Origin: Sphaerosporella brunnea
Taxonomy: Eukaryota > Ascomycota > Pezizomycetes > Pezizales > Pyronemataceae
Direction of reading: 5' to 3'
NCBI GenBank assembly: GCA_008704415.1
Contig: VXIS01000012.1
Coordinates: forward strand, 186,001 to 250,000
DNA length: 64,000 nucleotides
In this document: positions 42,694 through 52,269 of the stretch, piece after piece
Position numbering within the stretch: position 1 is the stretch's first letter
Layout of the letters: the number at the start of each line of letters is the position of its first letter
Made by a program: the position numbers and the translations under genes
The notes under the pieces: generated by a model
Told to the model about the DNA's origin: nothing
The model's input: the letters and a program-made list of their open reading frames with translations, nothing else
Databases searched by the model: none

Positions 42694-43833
42694 ATGGGAT
42701 TGATTTCGGTACCACATCAACGACGATCGCCCGTGACCCCGCGGTGGGGAATGCTGGAGGTTCGCAATGACGCCTCGGACTCCGTCCTGTGTGAACAGGT
42801 GCTGAAGAAGTATTGGGTGGTATGCTCGACCGGCTTCAGGGGTTGTTGCGAATCGATTTCTTGTAGAGCGTGCGAGACGCTCGGTCCAATCGATCTCGGC
42901 AGCGCTTCCACTTCCACCAGTGCTGCATCAACAGTATCGACCGTCACTCCGACGACCGTACTGAACACTGTGACGTCGGAGCGGTCAACAACCATCCCAC
43001 CGACAACTACTCCAACCCAACCCGGGGCTACAACGAATACCATCATCTCCATCAGTACTTCCAATGGTGTTCCAGTCACGAAAACTCTGCTTCAAACGTC
43101 GACCGTCACTGCCACCTCGATTGCGGACTCGTCCAATACCGATTCTTCCTCCAATATCGGCCTTCCAGTCGGAGTCGCGGGTGGCGTAGTATTAGTGATC
43201 GCCCTCCTCATCGCATTCTTTCTCTTCCGCCGCAAGAGGAAACAAAGGCAACAGCAAACCGAAAACCCCATGGGAAAAGCAGCAACTCCTACCAACCCAA
43301 ACACTCCCAACGGGAACCACGGCTTCTTCAAAACCTTCAAGAAACGAATCTCAGTGGGATTAGGGAGCCCACCGCCAGCATATGTTGAGGAAGATAGGGA
43401 TAAGACACTACCGGGCGTGACGGAGTTACCGGGTGACACCGAGCATGTGGCCGAGTTGTCGAGTGAGGGTTGGGTGATGACGGTACCGACGGAACTGCCT
43501 TCGCCACCATTACGGGAGGGCGCTGGTGGAGCAGGAAATAGTGGAGGTCATGGACTGGGGCTCTGGGGAGGGGGGATCCAGGAGATGGACCACAACGCCC
43601 GCAGAGAGGACGTTCCGAGCGCTGCAGATTCCACGACTACGTCAGAGCTACAGAGCAAAGAATCGGGTGCTGGGCCAAGTAAATACTCGTCCGCCGGTCA
43701 AGAAGGCTGGGAGCAGAATGGCGTAGGAATGTCGAGCGGAACGCCGGCGCTTGGCCAAAAAGGCACCGGGAGTCATGTCATGAGTTTCATGCAGTACGAA
43801 GGGGAGGGAGTTGAAGGAACCAATCGGTGCTGA
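42694..43833 (+). CDS. Single-pass membrane protein with N-terminal GCC cysteine motif and Ser/Thr-rich stalk
   Basis: A 379-aa protein. Residues 33-60 hold a compact cysteine module, VLCEQVLKKYWVVCSTGFRG followed by CCESISC, resembling the W-x-C-x(2-4)-G-F-x-GCC-x(4)-C module of many fungal surface proteins. Residues 68-150 are almost only Ser/Thr/Pro/Val, as in an O-glycosylated stalk. Residues 155-178 (IGLPVGVAGGVVLVIALLIA and following) form one membrane span, with RRKRKQRQQQ on the cytosolic side. The tail (180-379) is disordered. This layout is like Wsc/Mid2-type wall sensors. No signal peptide is visible; an earlier in-frame ATG at 42610 adds 28 residues but also no clear signal. The 42694 start has the better leader and context (CACAATGGG). 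Function inferred only from architecture. Confidence 0.75.
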   Translation: MGLISVPHQRRSPVTPRWGMLEVRNDASDSVLCEQVLKKYWVVCSTGFRGCCESISCRACETLGPIDLGSASTSTSAASTVSTVTPTTVLNTVTSERSTTIPPTTTPTQPGATTNTIISISTSNGVPVTKTLLQTSTVTATSIADSSNTDSSSNIGLPVGVAGGVVLVIALLIAFFLFRRKRKQRQQQTENPMGKAATPTNPNTPNGNHGFFKTFKKRISVGLGSPPPAYVEEDRDKTLPGVTELPGDTEHVAELSSEGWVMTVPTELPSPPLREGAGGAGNSGGHGLGLWGGGIQEMDHNARREDVPSAADSTTTSELQSKESGAGPSKYSSAGQEGWEQNGVGMSSGTPALGQKGTGSHVMSFMQYEGEGVEGTNRC

Positions 43834-44337
43834 CGTGCCTTTTGTTCGTGGACCGCGGGGTTCCATTTTAGTGTACGAACCCTCTGATCTTGCTCCCTGT
43901 TCTTTGTCGCTGTTTGGCGGTATGGGCTTTGTGTTGGTAGTAATCTATTCTTCCATGTTTCAATTGGAACTAGGATGCAAGGTAGCTCACTCCTTTGCAT
44001 GCGAGTGATACCTGACAGATGTTTTCCAGAGTGGTGATGGTGATGGTGGTGGTGGATCATCTGAGCTGTTGAACTGGATGTGCGCACTTCAGGAAACCCA
44101 AGCCCCAAACCCTCTCAACCCTAAAACAGATATATTTTTTGTATGTGGAACTCAATTGGACCGATTCCGGGTCCATAGCTTTGTAGGCACTAAAGTCTCA
44201 TCATAGAAAGGGGTCGCTGACACGATAAAGCCGCTCACCGATTCTCAATCGTTGTCTCACCACAAAACCCGCAACGACGTTCCACCTCCAAACCACCCAC
44301 CCCAACCACCACCACCCACGCGGGGGCAACCTCCAAC
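43834..44337. other. Intergenic region
   Basis: 3' region of the membrane-protein gene and the promoter or leader of the next one (CCACCACCCACG-rich before 44338). Contains a GGTGATGGTGATGGTGGTGG repeat near 44033-44053. No further gene. Confidence 0.4.
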
Positions 44338-44789
44338 ATGTTCAGCAACCTCCGCGCCGCGAACAACAACTGGCAGCAGCCTCGGTGGCAGCAGCTGCAG
44401 CCAATCAACAACAGCAACCAAGCGCACAGCAGCGGCGGCGGCGGCGGTATGCAAGCCTTTCCTCCGCTTTGCGGCTTCGGTGAGTCCCCGCACCCCCCCC
44501 CCTTTTCATCCATGAAAACAACAACAACCAGCAGCTGACAGACATAACGCCACAAGGCTCGACGTCATACAAGTGCAGCGACGGCGGCACCATCAACTTC
44601 GCGGTGCCCGACCCGACCAGCTTCACTTTCGGCAAGAACCTGGAGCAGTTCAAGTTTACGTTCCAGTGCTTCAGTTTCGAGAGCCACCCGCGGCCACAGC
44701 CATGTTATGGCGTCAAGCGCGCGGGCGCCGGGATCGGCGACGAGGGCGAGAGAGAGGTGAAAAGGCGTCGGAGGAACCGCGATGTCTAA
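44338..44789 (+). CDS. Small uncharacterised protein (124 aa)
   Basis: Two exons (44338-44479 and 44557-44789) with a 77-nt intron (GTGAGT donor, GCTGAC branch site, CACAAG acceptor). The N-terminal half is low-complexity, Asn/Gln-rich with a Gly run (MFSNLRAANNNWQQPRWQQL). The second half looks folded: CSDGGTINFAVPDPTSFTFG and FKFTFQCFSFE. It ends in a basic tail, EVKRRRRNRDV, which could be a nuclear localisation signal. Joining the exons gives the continuous CGFGSTSYKCSDGG, which supports the splice. I do not recognise the family. A 30-base A-run and a 15-base C-run follow the stop codon immediately. Confidence 0.6.
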
Positions 44790-44797
44790 TGCTTGCG

Positions 44798-44798
<1 letters not shown>

Positions 44799-44832
<34 letters not shown>

Positions 44833-44868
44833 CTGCTGACCCATCTGTCGATTCCCCCCCCCCCCCCC
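44799..44868. repeat. Paired homopolymer runs (A30 and C15)
   Basis: An uninterrupted run of 30 A at 44799-44828, then 15 C at 44854-44868, beginning 9 bp after the stop codon at 44789. Such runs are prone to length error in sequencing. Confidence 0.9.
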
Positions 44869-44873
44869 ACCCC

Positions 44874-45835
44874 ACAAACAAATAACGGATAACCTACTGC
44901 TATGTGTTCTTCGTTTGATAGCCGTTACTGTGGTGTGGTAGCGAAATTCAACCTTCTTTCAATGGCTTTGGTCTTGAGGACTGTGGTGCGCAAACTCTTG
45001 ATTCTTGAACGAGCAAACAACAGCCCCCCCATCGGATCTTACTGAAGTACCCCCCCCCTGAATCGTTCACACTCTGTGGTAGTGGTAAAGAGGAGTGGTA
45101 ACTACAACTCTAGATCGATCCGGCAAGAACCCTCGACTCTTGATGTGCGAGTGACCGATGATGTCGCAAGATAAGAATCATGCTATGATGGACTGAGTAG
45201 AGGGATCTGGGCCAATACTGCCGGTATCTATCGTCAGTTCTCTGAGATGGGAGGAGCCCCCTTTTTTTTTTTTTTTTTTTCTCTAGACCGTGGTGAGCCG
45301 ACTCGAGCAGTTTGTGACCTCTGGACATTCTCAAACCCCCAGAATAGACCTCTAACCCCCAAAAAGCCACCCCCACTATCCCAACAACTCTCATCAGTAT
45401 CTATCCGGCGGGGGAGAGTGGGCTTTCCCCACCATCGACGGCATGTCCGTCACCGCGGCTACCACAATGTTTGTGTCTTTCCGCGTAGCCATGTTGCGCC
45501 GCCGCCGGGCGGCCGGGGAGGGGGAAGAGTGCCAGTGGTTACGAGATGGAGGATGTATTCAATTGCGAGATGAGGTGAGATCAGGATCCCATTTCTTGGG
45601 ACGGCGGTTATGTTTGTTCAAAAAGGCTCTGCCGCGTTGAATATGGCGGTGAACGACGATACGATTGGTGAAAACCACAAATAGTTAGATATGCCCCCCC
45701 CCCCAAATTAGAAATACAAGCAACGAAACAAACAGAAGAAAAAAAAAAAAAACACACGGTCTATTGTACAGAAATAAAACGAAAATAAGTTAAAAAAATA
45801 AATAAATAAATAAACAAATCCACCAGCAAGTGTTC
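44874..45835. other. Intergenic region
   Basis: About 960 bp with T-, C- and A-runs (T-run about 45262-45280, C-run about 45692, A-run about 45739) and no supported gene. Its right end is the 3' flank of the minus-strand F-box gene (AATAAATAAATAAATAAAC near 45800). Confidence 0.4.
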
Positions 45836-47392
45836 TCATGCCATCTCATCGCTGCTGACATCCATCTTTTCCAAGCCCAAGTCAGCTGCGAAATCCACCG
45901 CAACCCACAGTGTTCCGTCGCCATCCAAAAATCTGACCACAACCCATCTTTCCTCGCACCTGAATTCCCGCACCGAAAGTGACGTCGTCACGGAACCCTC
46001 CTCCAACTTTCCCCGTGGAGACTCCAGCAGCTCCACTGCCCTCTTGGAGGTTGCAACACCCTCACTCGAGGGGAGCGCAATATCCATCATCGCCTTCTCG
46101 CCCTCGATGTAAACCGCAAAATTATGGCCCTCTGGCGAGAGCACCGCCTTCGGGGTGGCGGTATTAAGTCGGAGCGGAACGGTTGATGCAGTGTGGTTTA
46201 ACGTCTCACGTAAGTTCACCTTGTTGTCGCGGAAAGAGATCATCCACGCCGTTGAATCTATTCCGTCGGTGACAGCGAGAGTCTCAGTGGCTTCACAAAA
46301 GTGGTATCGAATCGAGTCGTGGTTCGCAGCCCGTACCGGTATCGAAGTCGCCAGATCGCCGGTTTCGGTCGAGAAAATTCGTAGCTGGGAATCATCTGTG
46401 TGCAGGACTAGAAAGCTGTTGTTGGGCGTCAAGAAGCTAGATAGCGGCGGTGTCGAGACGGAAGGTGCGTGGATGCTTGATGGAAGCTTGATCTGTTCTC
46501 CAGTAGACGAAGAAAGGAGATGAAGGTTGTAGGCTTCATTGACGCTGAGATAGCTGGCATAGGCTTCCGTCATATTCTGCACCATGACGGCCCCGTCCTC
46601 CACTTGCGTCTTCCACTTGAGTGAAAGATCACTGAAATCATATAGTCGCATCCAGCTACCAGGCCGCTCAGCGCCCGATCGACCGGAAGATCCGCCTCCG
46701 TTCCGGCGATAGTAAACCCTTAGCAGACCTCCACCCACTGTCAAGTCCATCACTGACACATTGCCAAGGTCGATCCACTTTGTAGTCCCGGAACCTTCTT
46801 CCATTCCTTGCACTCCGATTCTCCTCTTGTCCTCGTCGAGTGTGTCGCAGAAAACCAACCGCCCCTCTCCCAGCGTCCAGATCATGTCCGCCTCACGACT
46901 CGCTGGAGTCGTCCTCCACGTCTTCACGTCTTTGGGAATCCGCGAATACCGGGCTGTCGCAGCTCTGTAACCGTCAACCGCAGCAGCGGGATACCGCTCC
47001 CCGCCGTGATGCAGCTTCCACACGTTCTCGGCTTCCGATGAGAACGGGAAGTGCCAGCGAAGCGCCAGCGTGTAGATATATTCACTGGCAAGCACGACTC
47101 GCCACGCCTTTGAGACGCGTTGATTCCTGATGACCTCGAGCGGCGAGATATACCGGAGAACATCTGCCACGATGTGGGTGGGTAAAAACTCGAAAGGATC
47201 CGTCGTCGTCGATGGCTTTGGATGGGTCATCTGGTGCAGACGCACGGAAGCAGCAGCAGTCGTCTTGGCCGAGCGTTTGGTGAAGCGCATGCGCTTCGTC
47301 GGTGGTGAGAATTCAGAGGCATCGGATGGTGGTTGTGTGCCTTCCGGGGTTGACTGGAGGGCGCGTTTTCTCGATCGAGGGACAGATGCCAT
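45836..47392 (-). CDS. F-box protein with possible beta-propeller C-terminal region
   Basis: A single-exon protein, likely a substrate adaptor of an SCF ubiquitin ligase. From the ATG at 47392 (MASVPRSRKRALQ) it is 518 aa; the upstream in-frame ATG at 47461 would add 23 residues but has a weaker context. After a basic, disordered N-terminus (PPTKRMRFTKRS) an F-box lies at about residues 65-105: DPFEFLPTHIVADVLRYISP, then LEVIRNQRVSKAWRVVL. The remainder contains spaced motifs such as DDSQLRIFSTETGDLATSIP and PEGHNFAVYIEGE, suggesting degenerate WD-like blades. Target unknown. This is the only minus-strand gene in the right third of the window. Confidence 0.85.
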   Translation of the reverse strand: MASVPRSRKRALQSTPEGTQPPSDASEFSPPTKRMRFTKRSAKTTAAASVRLHQMTHPKPSTTTDPFEFLPTHIVADVLRYISPLEVIRNQRVSKAWRVVLASEYIYTLALRWHFPFSSEAENVWKLHHGGERYPAAAVDGYRAATARYSRIPKDVKTWRTTPASREADMIWTLGEGRLVFCDTLDEDKRRIGVQGMEEGSGTTKWIDLGNVSVMDLTVGGGLLRVYYRRNGGGSSGRSGAERPGSWMRLYDFSDLSLKWKTQVEDGAVMVQNMTEAYASYLSVNEAYNLHLLSSSTGEQIKLPSSIHAPSVSTPPLSSFLTPNNSFLVLHTDDSQLRIFSTETGDLATSIPVRAANHDSIRYHFCEATETLAVTDGIDSTAWMISFRDNKVNLRETLNHTASTVPLRLNTATPKAVLSPEGHNFAVYIEGEKAMMDIALPSSEGVATSKRAVELLESPRGKLEEGSVTTSLSVREFRCEERWVVVRFLDGDGTLWVAVDFAADLGLEKMDVSSDEMA

Positions 47393-50261
47393 CACGATTT
47401 CTGTGGGTATTGCATCCAGGCGTTGGAGGACGCGAGACCATGGTCCTATAGAAAAGTGCATTGACCCCGCTTTGATGGTCGTTCCGTAATTTGCGCTTGA
47501 GACGATACGTTGACTAGATCCTTGACAGCCCCTCCTTTTTTTTTTTTTTCTCTCGTCGGGGGGAGGGGGAGGGGGGGGGGGTCGGACTGCGTTATATACT
47601 GTAACTCGCCATCCAGCCGCCGAAAAGGCTCTTCGCTATGGGTATGACTGGTGGAGGTGATCCAGTGGGTGTGGAGGACAACAAGTGTTACATCAGCTGT
47701 CTCACCGATCAGGATGGAGCTTTCCAATTAGCGTGCGGGCGAAGGCGACGCAGGCAAAGTGACTCACGTCTCGCGCGGGAATTGCTTCACGACGCGACCG
47801 GGAGACGTGTAAACGAGTGTTGCCCGTGACTACGTGCTGCGCCATGCACTTTTCGGGAAGGTGTCATTTCTGGCTGCCGCCTAAGATGATTGGCTGTGAT
47901 AACTATGGGCAAAAGAGGGGGGGGCAGAAGCACGCGACATCACTCGCAAATGAGGCTTTTGCTTGAGCGAAATACTTGCGGCCAAAAACAAAAACAAAGC
48001 AAAGGCCAATCTCCTCATCCTCGAACCCGTGGGTAATCAACTGGCCGAGCCTTGGCGATCGGGCCGTTTGTGAGGAGAGCAGTGGAATCGGTTTGCAAAT
48101 GCTGGTGGACTGGAACTGCGTGATCCTGCTGCACAACGTCAACTCTGCCCTTCTAGGTGGAGGGAAACAAATTGAACTCACCCAGCGCAATGAGCAGCGG
48201 GACAAGCTTGGACAACATGGAGGGCGAAGTGCAAGAGCAGAGAAGCGATGGAATAGGCAGGCAAACGGTCACATGCGGCGCAGGCCTGAACAGTCAGTGA
48301 TACGAGCCTGATGCGGTGCTCCATCGCGAAGACATGGCCCCCCTCCCCTCCGTTTGGTCTATTACATAGGTGGGAAGTAGAAGTACACGCTCTGCAGGCC
48401 AGTATCAAAGCCTCATGTGGCTCGAGCGCTCTGACCAGCCAGCTCAATCATCACGGACGTGGCTTGACTGTGTATGGCCGAAGCCACCGGCTGGGCTTTC
48501 CCTTCATGGCATAACCCGGGGGCGGGCCAAGATGCCGAAATTTTCTAGAATCCGGATGGAAGCCTGCGAACCACGGGAGATCACCGCCTGCTTCGACCCG
48601 TTCTAGCCCGGGCCCAGAAGGTGACCAGCTTACAATGTGCAAGTGCTGATTCTAAGTACCTGGCCCAGGCTTTTCTGGGAGCCCGTGATCCGTCTGCGCG
48701 TTCGTCAGGGTCAAGCTCCGATGCAAACTTTCACACTCTGCGCTGCATCTGCAGTGAAATCCTGGATGCCCGCCTGCTTCAGAGTTGCCGCGCTGACTGC
48801 ATGCGGTTTATCGGGCGCTTGCAAATCAGATCGTGGCAAATTATCATCGATGGGGCGATTCCGGGCGTCAAGGAAAGTGAAAATCCCGTCATCCGGTGGA
48901 ACGAGTTCACGGCTTCCACCGAGAAGGAACTTCACGAAAGCTCGCGGCTGGTAATATCATCGCGCCTCGAACAGCTTTTTCCACGACCTGGCAGCGACGT
49001 TCTGCACCCGGGCGCAGTGGTATCGAATTCTGCGTACTCTGCATACAGGGGAGCGGATTCAGGAACAGAACATGATGGGGGGTGGCGGTATGCATGTGCA
49101 TGTGGCGAATCGCTGACGAATAAAGTGCAAAACTGCACACATTCAAACGAAGGATCGTGAATCATGATGCAACATACGTACCATCACTCTTTGTGCCCGC
49201 GGCGAGATCTAGTCGTGCTGAGACGTCCGCTAAATGTTCACCAGCCAGCCACCACGGCGCCAAAGTGCCAGGGAACCCATGCCATTGGGGCCGGCGCGTG
49301 TAGTGTACGGCGGGTTGGTGGTTCTCGCGGAATGCGCATACACACCTACCTAGGTACATAAAGATGCATCGATCATCCGGTGGCCGTAAATCTACAGTTA
49401 CAGTTTTTCTCCCGATCAAGATCTGGCTGACGGCGGGAATCATCGGTCAACAATTAACTGTCCAAGCTGCGGGGAAACGATTAACACCTGCGCTCACCTC
49501 ACCGCCGCGGACCTGGACTCGAGTTAGTTACCGTCCTACTTCGACCGAGTCGCGTGCCGCTGACACTCACCACCACCACACCATCGCCATCTATCATCAC
49601 TTTATTCTTTTGATTTTGGTGTCGATTCATTCGCATTCAATTCAGCCACCCGCAGCTTTTCTACGATCAGGACCCGCCACCTCGCTTGCTTCATAGAAGA
49701 ACGAAAAGCACACGAACCTTGGTACTGTACTTAGTAAAGACAGCCCACCTGCGATCTCGGAAATTTCTGGGACTCTACATACTCTGCGTCCCTCATACCC
49801 TCTTTCTCTCTCTCTCTCCCTCTCGCCCTCTCACCGGATCTTTGCTTAGCTTTGCTGGAGGAGGAGGAGGAGGAAACAAGAGTCAGAGCCAGAGCCAACT
49901 GGCGGAACAAATTTCCCCACAGCCACCAAGCACACCGCCCCGATCAAGCACATAACTCTCGCTGCGATATCTGCTAGCACAACGTTAACCACAACCCCCC
50001 CCCTTTCGCCCAGCCCCGCAAAATCCAGCGGGTCCACTTGCGCCCTGCTCTAGTTGTTGCTCGCAATTGATATCCCCGTCTCTCATCCCCGTCTCTCTCT
50101 CTTTCTCCATCGATCCCCACCCTCCTCCCCCAGCCTCATTTCAAGGTAGCTTCCAATCTGTCCACAGCCTAAAACCGATCCCAACCATTTCCCAACCATT
50201 CACTCAACGCATCGTACATAGCTCCAAATTGCGAACGGATCACTTGCTGGCCCCTGATTAA
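47393..50261. other. Gene-poor region and PDE1 upstream sequence
   Basis: It contains the F-box gene promoter (minus-strand TATATAA-type box near 47590), a G-run at about 47571, and about 2.4 kb without any supported gene. From about 49500 the plus strand becomes pyrimidine-rich (TCTCTCTCTCTC near 49805-49820) and ATG-poor, like a long 5' leader of the PDE1 gene. Confidence 0.4.
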
Positions 50262-50461
50262 CACGATCCCGTCTTTGGCGAAACCGCACCAACCCCAAGA
50301 TACCCCCAACTTCCCCACACAATCACGACGATCACCGCAGCGCTGGCTCCATTCTCTCCTTCCCAGACCCGTCGACGGAGTCTGGACGTCGTCCCACCGC
50401 TGTCCCCCGGAAGTACCAGTCGCCCGCAGAGTAGAAGACCTTCGGGTGCGCTTTCTCCAAC

Positions 50462-52269
50462 ATGCGTCAAAATACCGAGGGCGGCGACTCCGAGTCCCAC
50501 TCCGAGTCCCCCGACACCACCAACGCCGCCGACGATCCACTTCACGACCCACTTCGGCGAAGCATTCGATGTCAATATCGGCTTGAAGGAAAAATCCGGT
50601 AGCGATAATTTGGTAGGGGATTCTGAGGCTCGCGTTGTGGTTTCCGATGGATCTCCTGCTTTTCAGGTCGTTGTACTTGTAAGTTTTTCCCGTTTCTTTG
50701 CTCGTGGGCGCTCGCAGTTCTGTGAAGGGTCGCTCTTTTCAGAGGACTGCGCGAGCCTTTTTATGCGGTGTACGTTCGTTCGTTCATAAGGCGAGGCGCA
50801 ATATCTGACCGCCGAATTTGTTTGGTTCGGGTATGTGCAGGGATCTGGGGGAGGTCCAAGCGAAGGCAACGTCTCTGGCTATCTCGTGCGCTCCACCTCC
50901 AAACACTGGGCCAAGAACTCGCTGCTCGCCGTCGATGCTGGAACACACCTTTCCGGCATCATCCGAATACTCGAAAATCATGCATCCTGTTTCTCGCGAT
51001 CTTCGACTTCACCGTCCCCAGAATGTAAAGAATCCGACGATACAACTGCCGACGCGTTTCCATTCTCTGGCGCATCTCTACCCAGTGAGCATGCCAAAGT
51101 GAATGCATCGTATATTGTCAGCGAGCTCGTATCCACATATCTCCTCACACACACACACCTCGACCACCTCTCGGGCTTCGTGATCAACACTGCAGCCCTC
51201 AAAGATACCAAGAATCCGAAACGCTTGGCTGCCCTACCGCATGTCATTAATGCTGTTAAATCTCACATCTTCAACGATGTCATCTGGCCCAACCTTTCCG
51301 ACGAGGACGCCGGCGTGGGACTCATCACCTACCAACGATTAAACGTTGCTCAGAACTATGTATCGGTGTGTGAAGGGTTAAGCACGCAGGCTTGGCCAGT
51401 GAGTCACGGCCATTGTATGAAGATGCATACGCACTGGGGGAGGAAGAGCTCGGCTGGCTTGGACCCTTGCGATGTTGCGAGTAATCAACATGGTAATCAT
51501 CAGCCTAGGTGGTGTGTGCTTGACTCGGCGGTGTACTTTGTCAGGGACGAGGCGACTGGAAAGGAGCTCATGATGTGGGGTGATGTTGAACCCGGTTCGT
51601 GTCTTCCACAGATGTTCGTTCGATATAGTAGCTGACACCCGTGCAGACTCAATATCTCTGGATCCTCGAAATGATAGTGTCTGGGAAGAGGCTGCCCGGA
51701 AAGTTTGCATGGGCTCCTTATGTGCCATCTTCATCGAATGCAGCTATGACAACACGCAGCCAGACCGCGCCTTGTATGGGCACCTCTCGCCCAGCCATCT
51801 CATACAGGAGCTGAAGGCTCTCGCCGCGTACGTCAGCAGGTTCAGGGCGGCCAAAGAGAAGGACCGTGAAAAGCTGAAGCGGAAACGGATGAGCAATGGA
51901 TATTTCAACGAGGACCCTGAGATTGAGTGTCGGAGAAGAAGCAATCCGAATTCGCCAGAGGTAATGCGTCAAGAGTTCGACACGTCAGCTTCGCGTGACG
52001 CCGTGTCGCTGCCTCCATTTCTTGAACAGATGGAACCGGGCGTAGACGTGGACATCAGCCAACGCAGCAGTATCACCATCCCTGGATCTGATCTTGTCGT
52101 ATCGAAACCGCTGGAAGGGTTGCAGATTGTCGTCACACACGTCAAAGACACGTTGACGAATGAAGACACACCCGCGAAAATTCTGGCCGAACTTCAGGCG
52201 TTGGAAGAAAAGACGAATCTGGGATGTACCTTCAAATTGGCGGTGCAGGGTGGGAGTATGTATTTCTAA
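50462..52269 (+). CDS. pde1: Class II 3',5'-cyclic-AMP phosphodiesterase (PDE1), start unresolved
   Basis: A low-affinity cAMP phosphodiesterase of the class II, metallo-beta-lactamase-like family, which lowers cAMP and so limits PKA signalling. Secure exons are 50841-51594 and 51647-52269 (458 residues together), preceded by an exon ending at 50678 (SPAFQVVVL, joined to GSGGGPSEGNVSGYLVRST). The metal-binding motif HTHLDHLSG lies near 51150-51175; VSHGH near 51403-51417 and GDVEPD across the second intron are further family motifs. The conserved part runs to FIECSY and LYGHLSPSHL. The 5' exon is open from 50262 in the correct frame but has no in-frame ATG. The first ATG in about 600 bp (50462) opens a different frame that stops after 46 codons. 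Either a frame error, an unseen 5' exon or non-AUG initiation must be assumed. Confidence 0.88.

Noticed and set aside
48621..49160. 179-aa plus-strand frame
   Set aside because: It opens at GTG without an early ATG context and shows no domain; codon use is unlike the confirmed genes.
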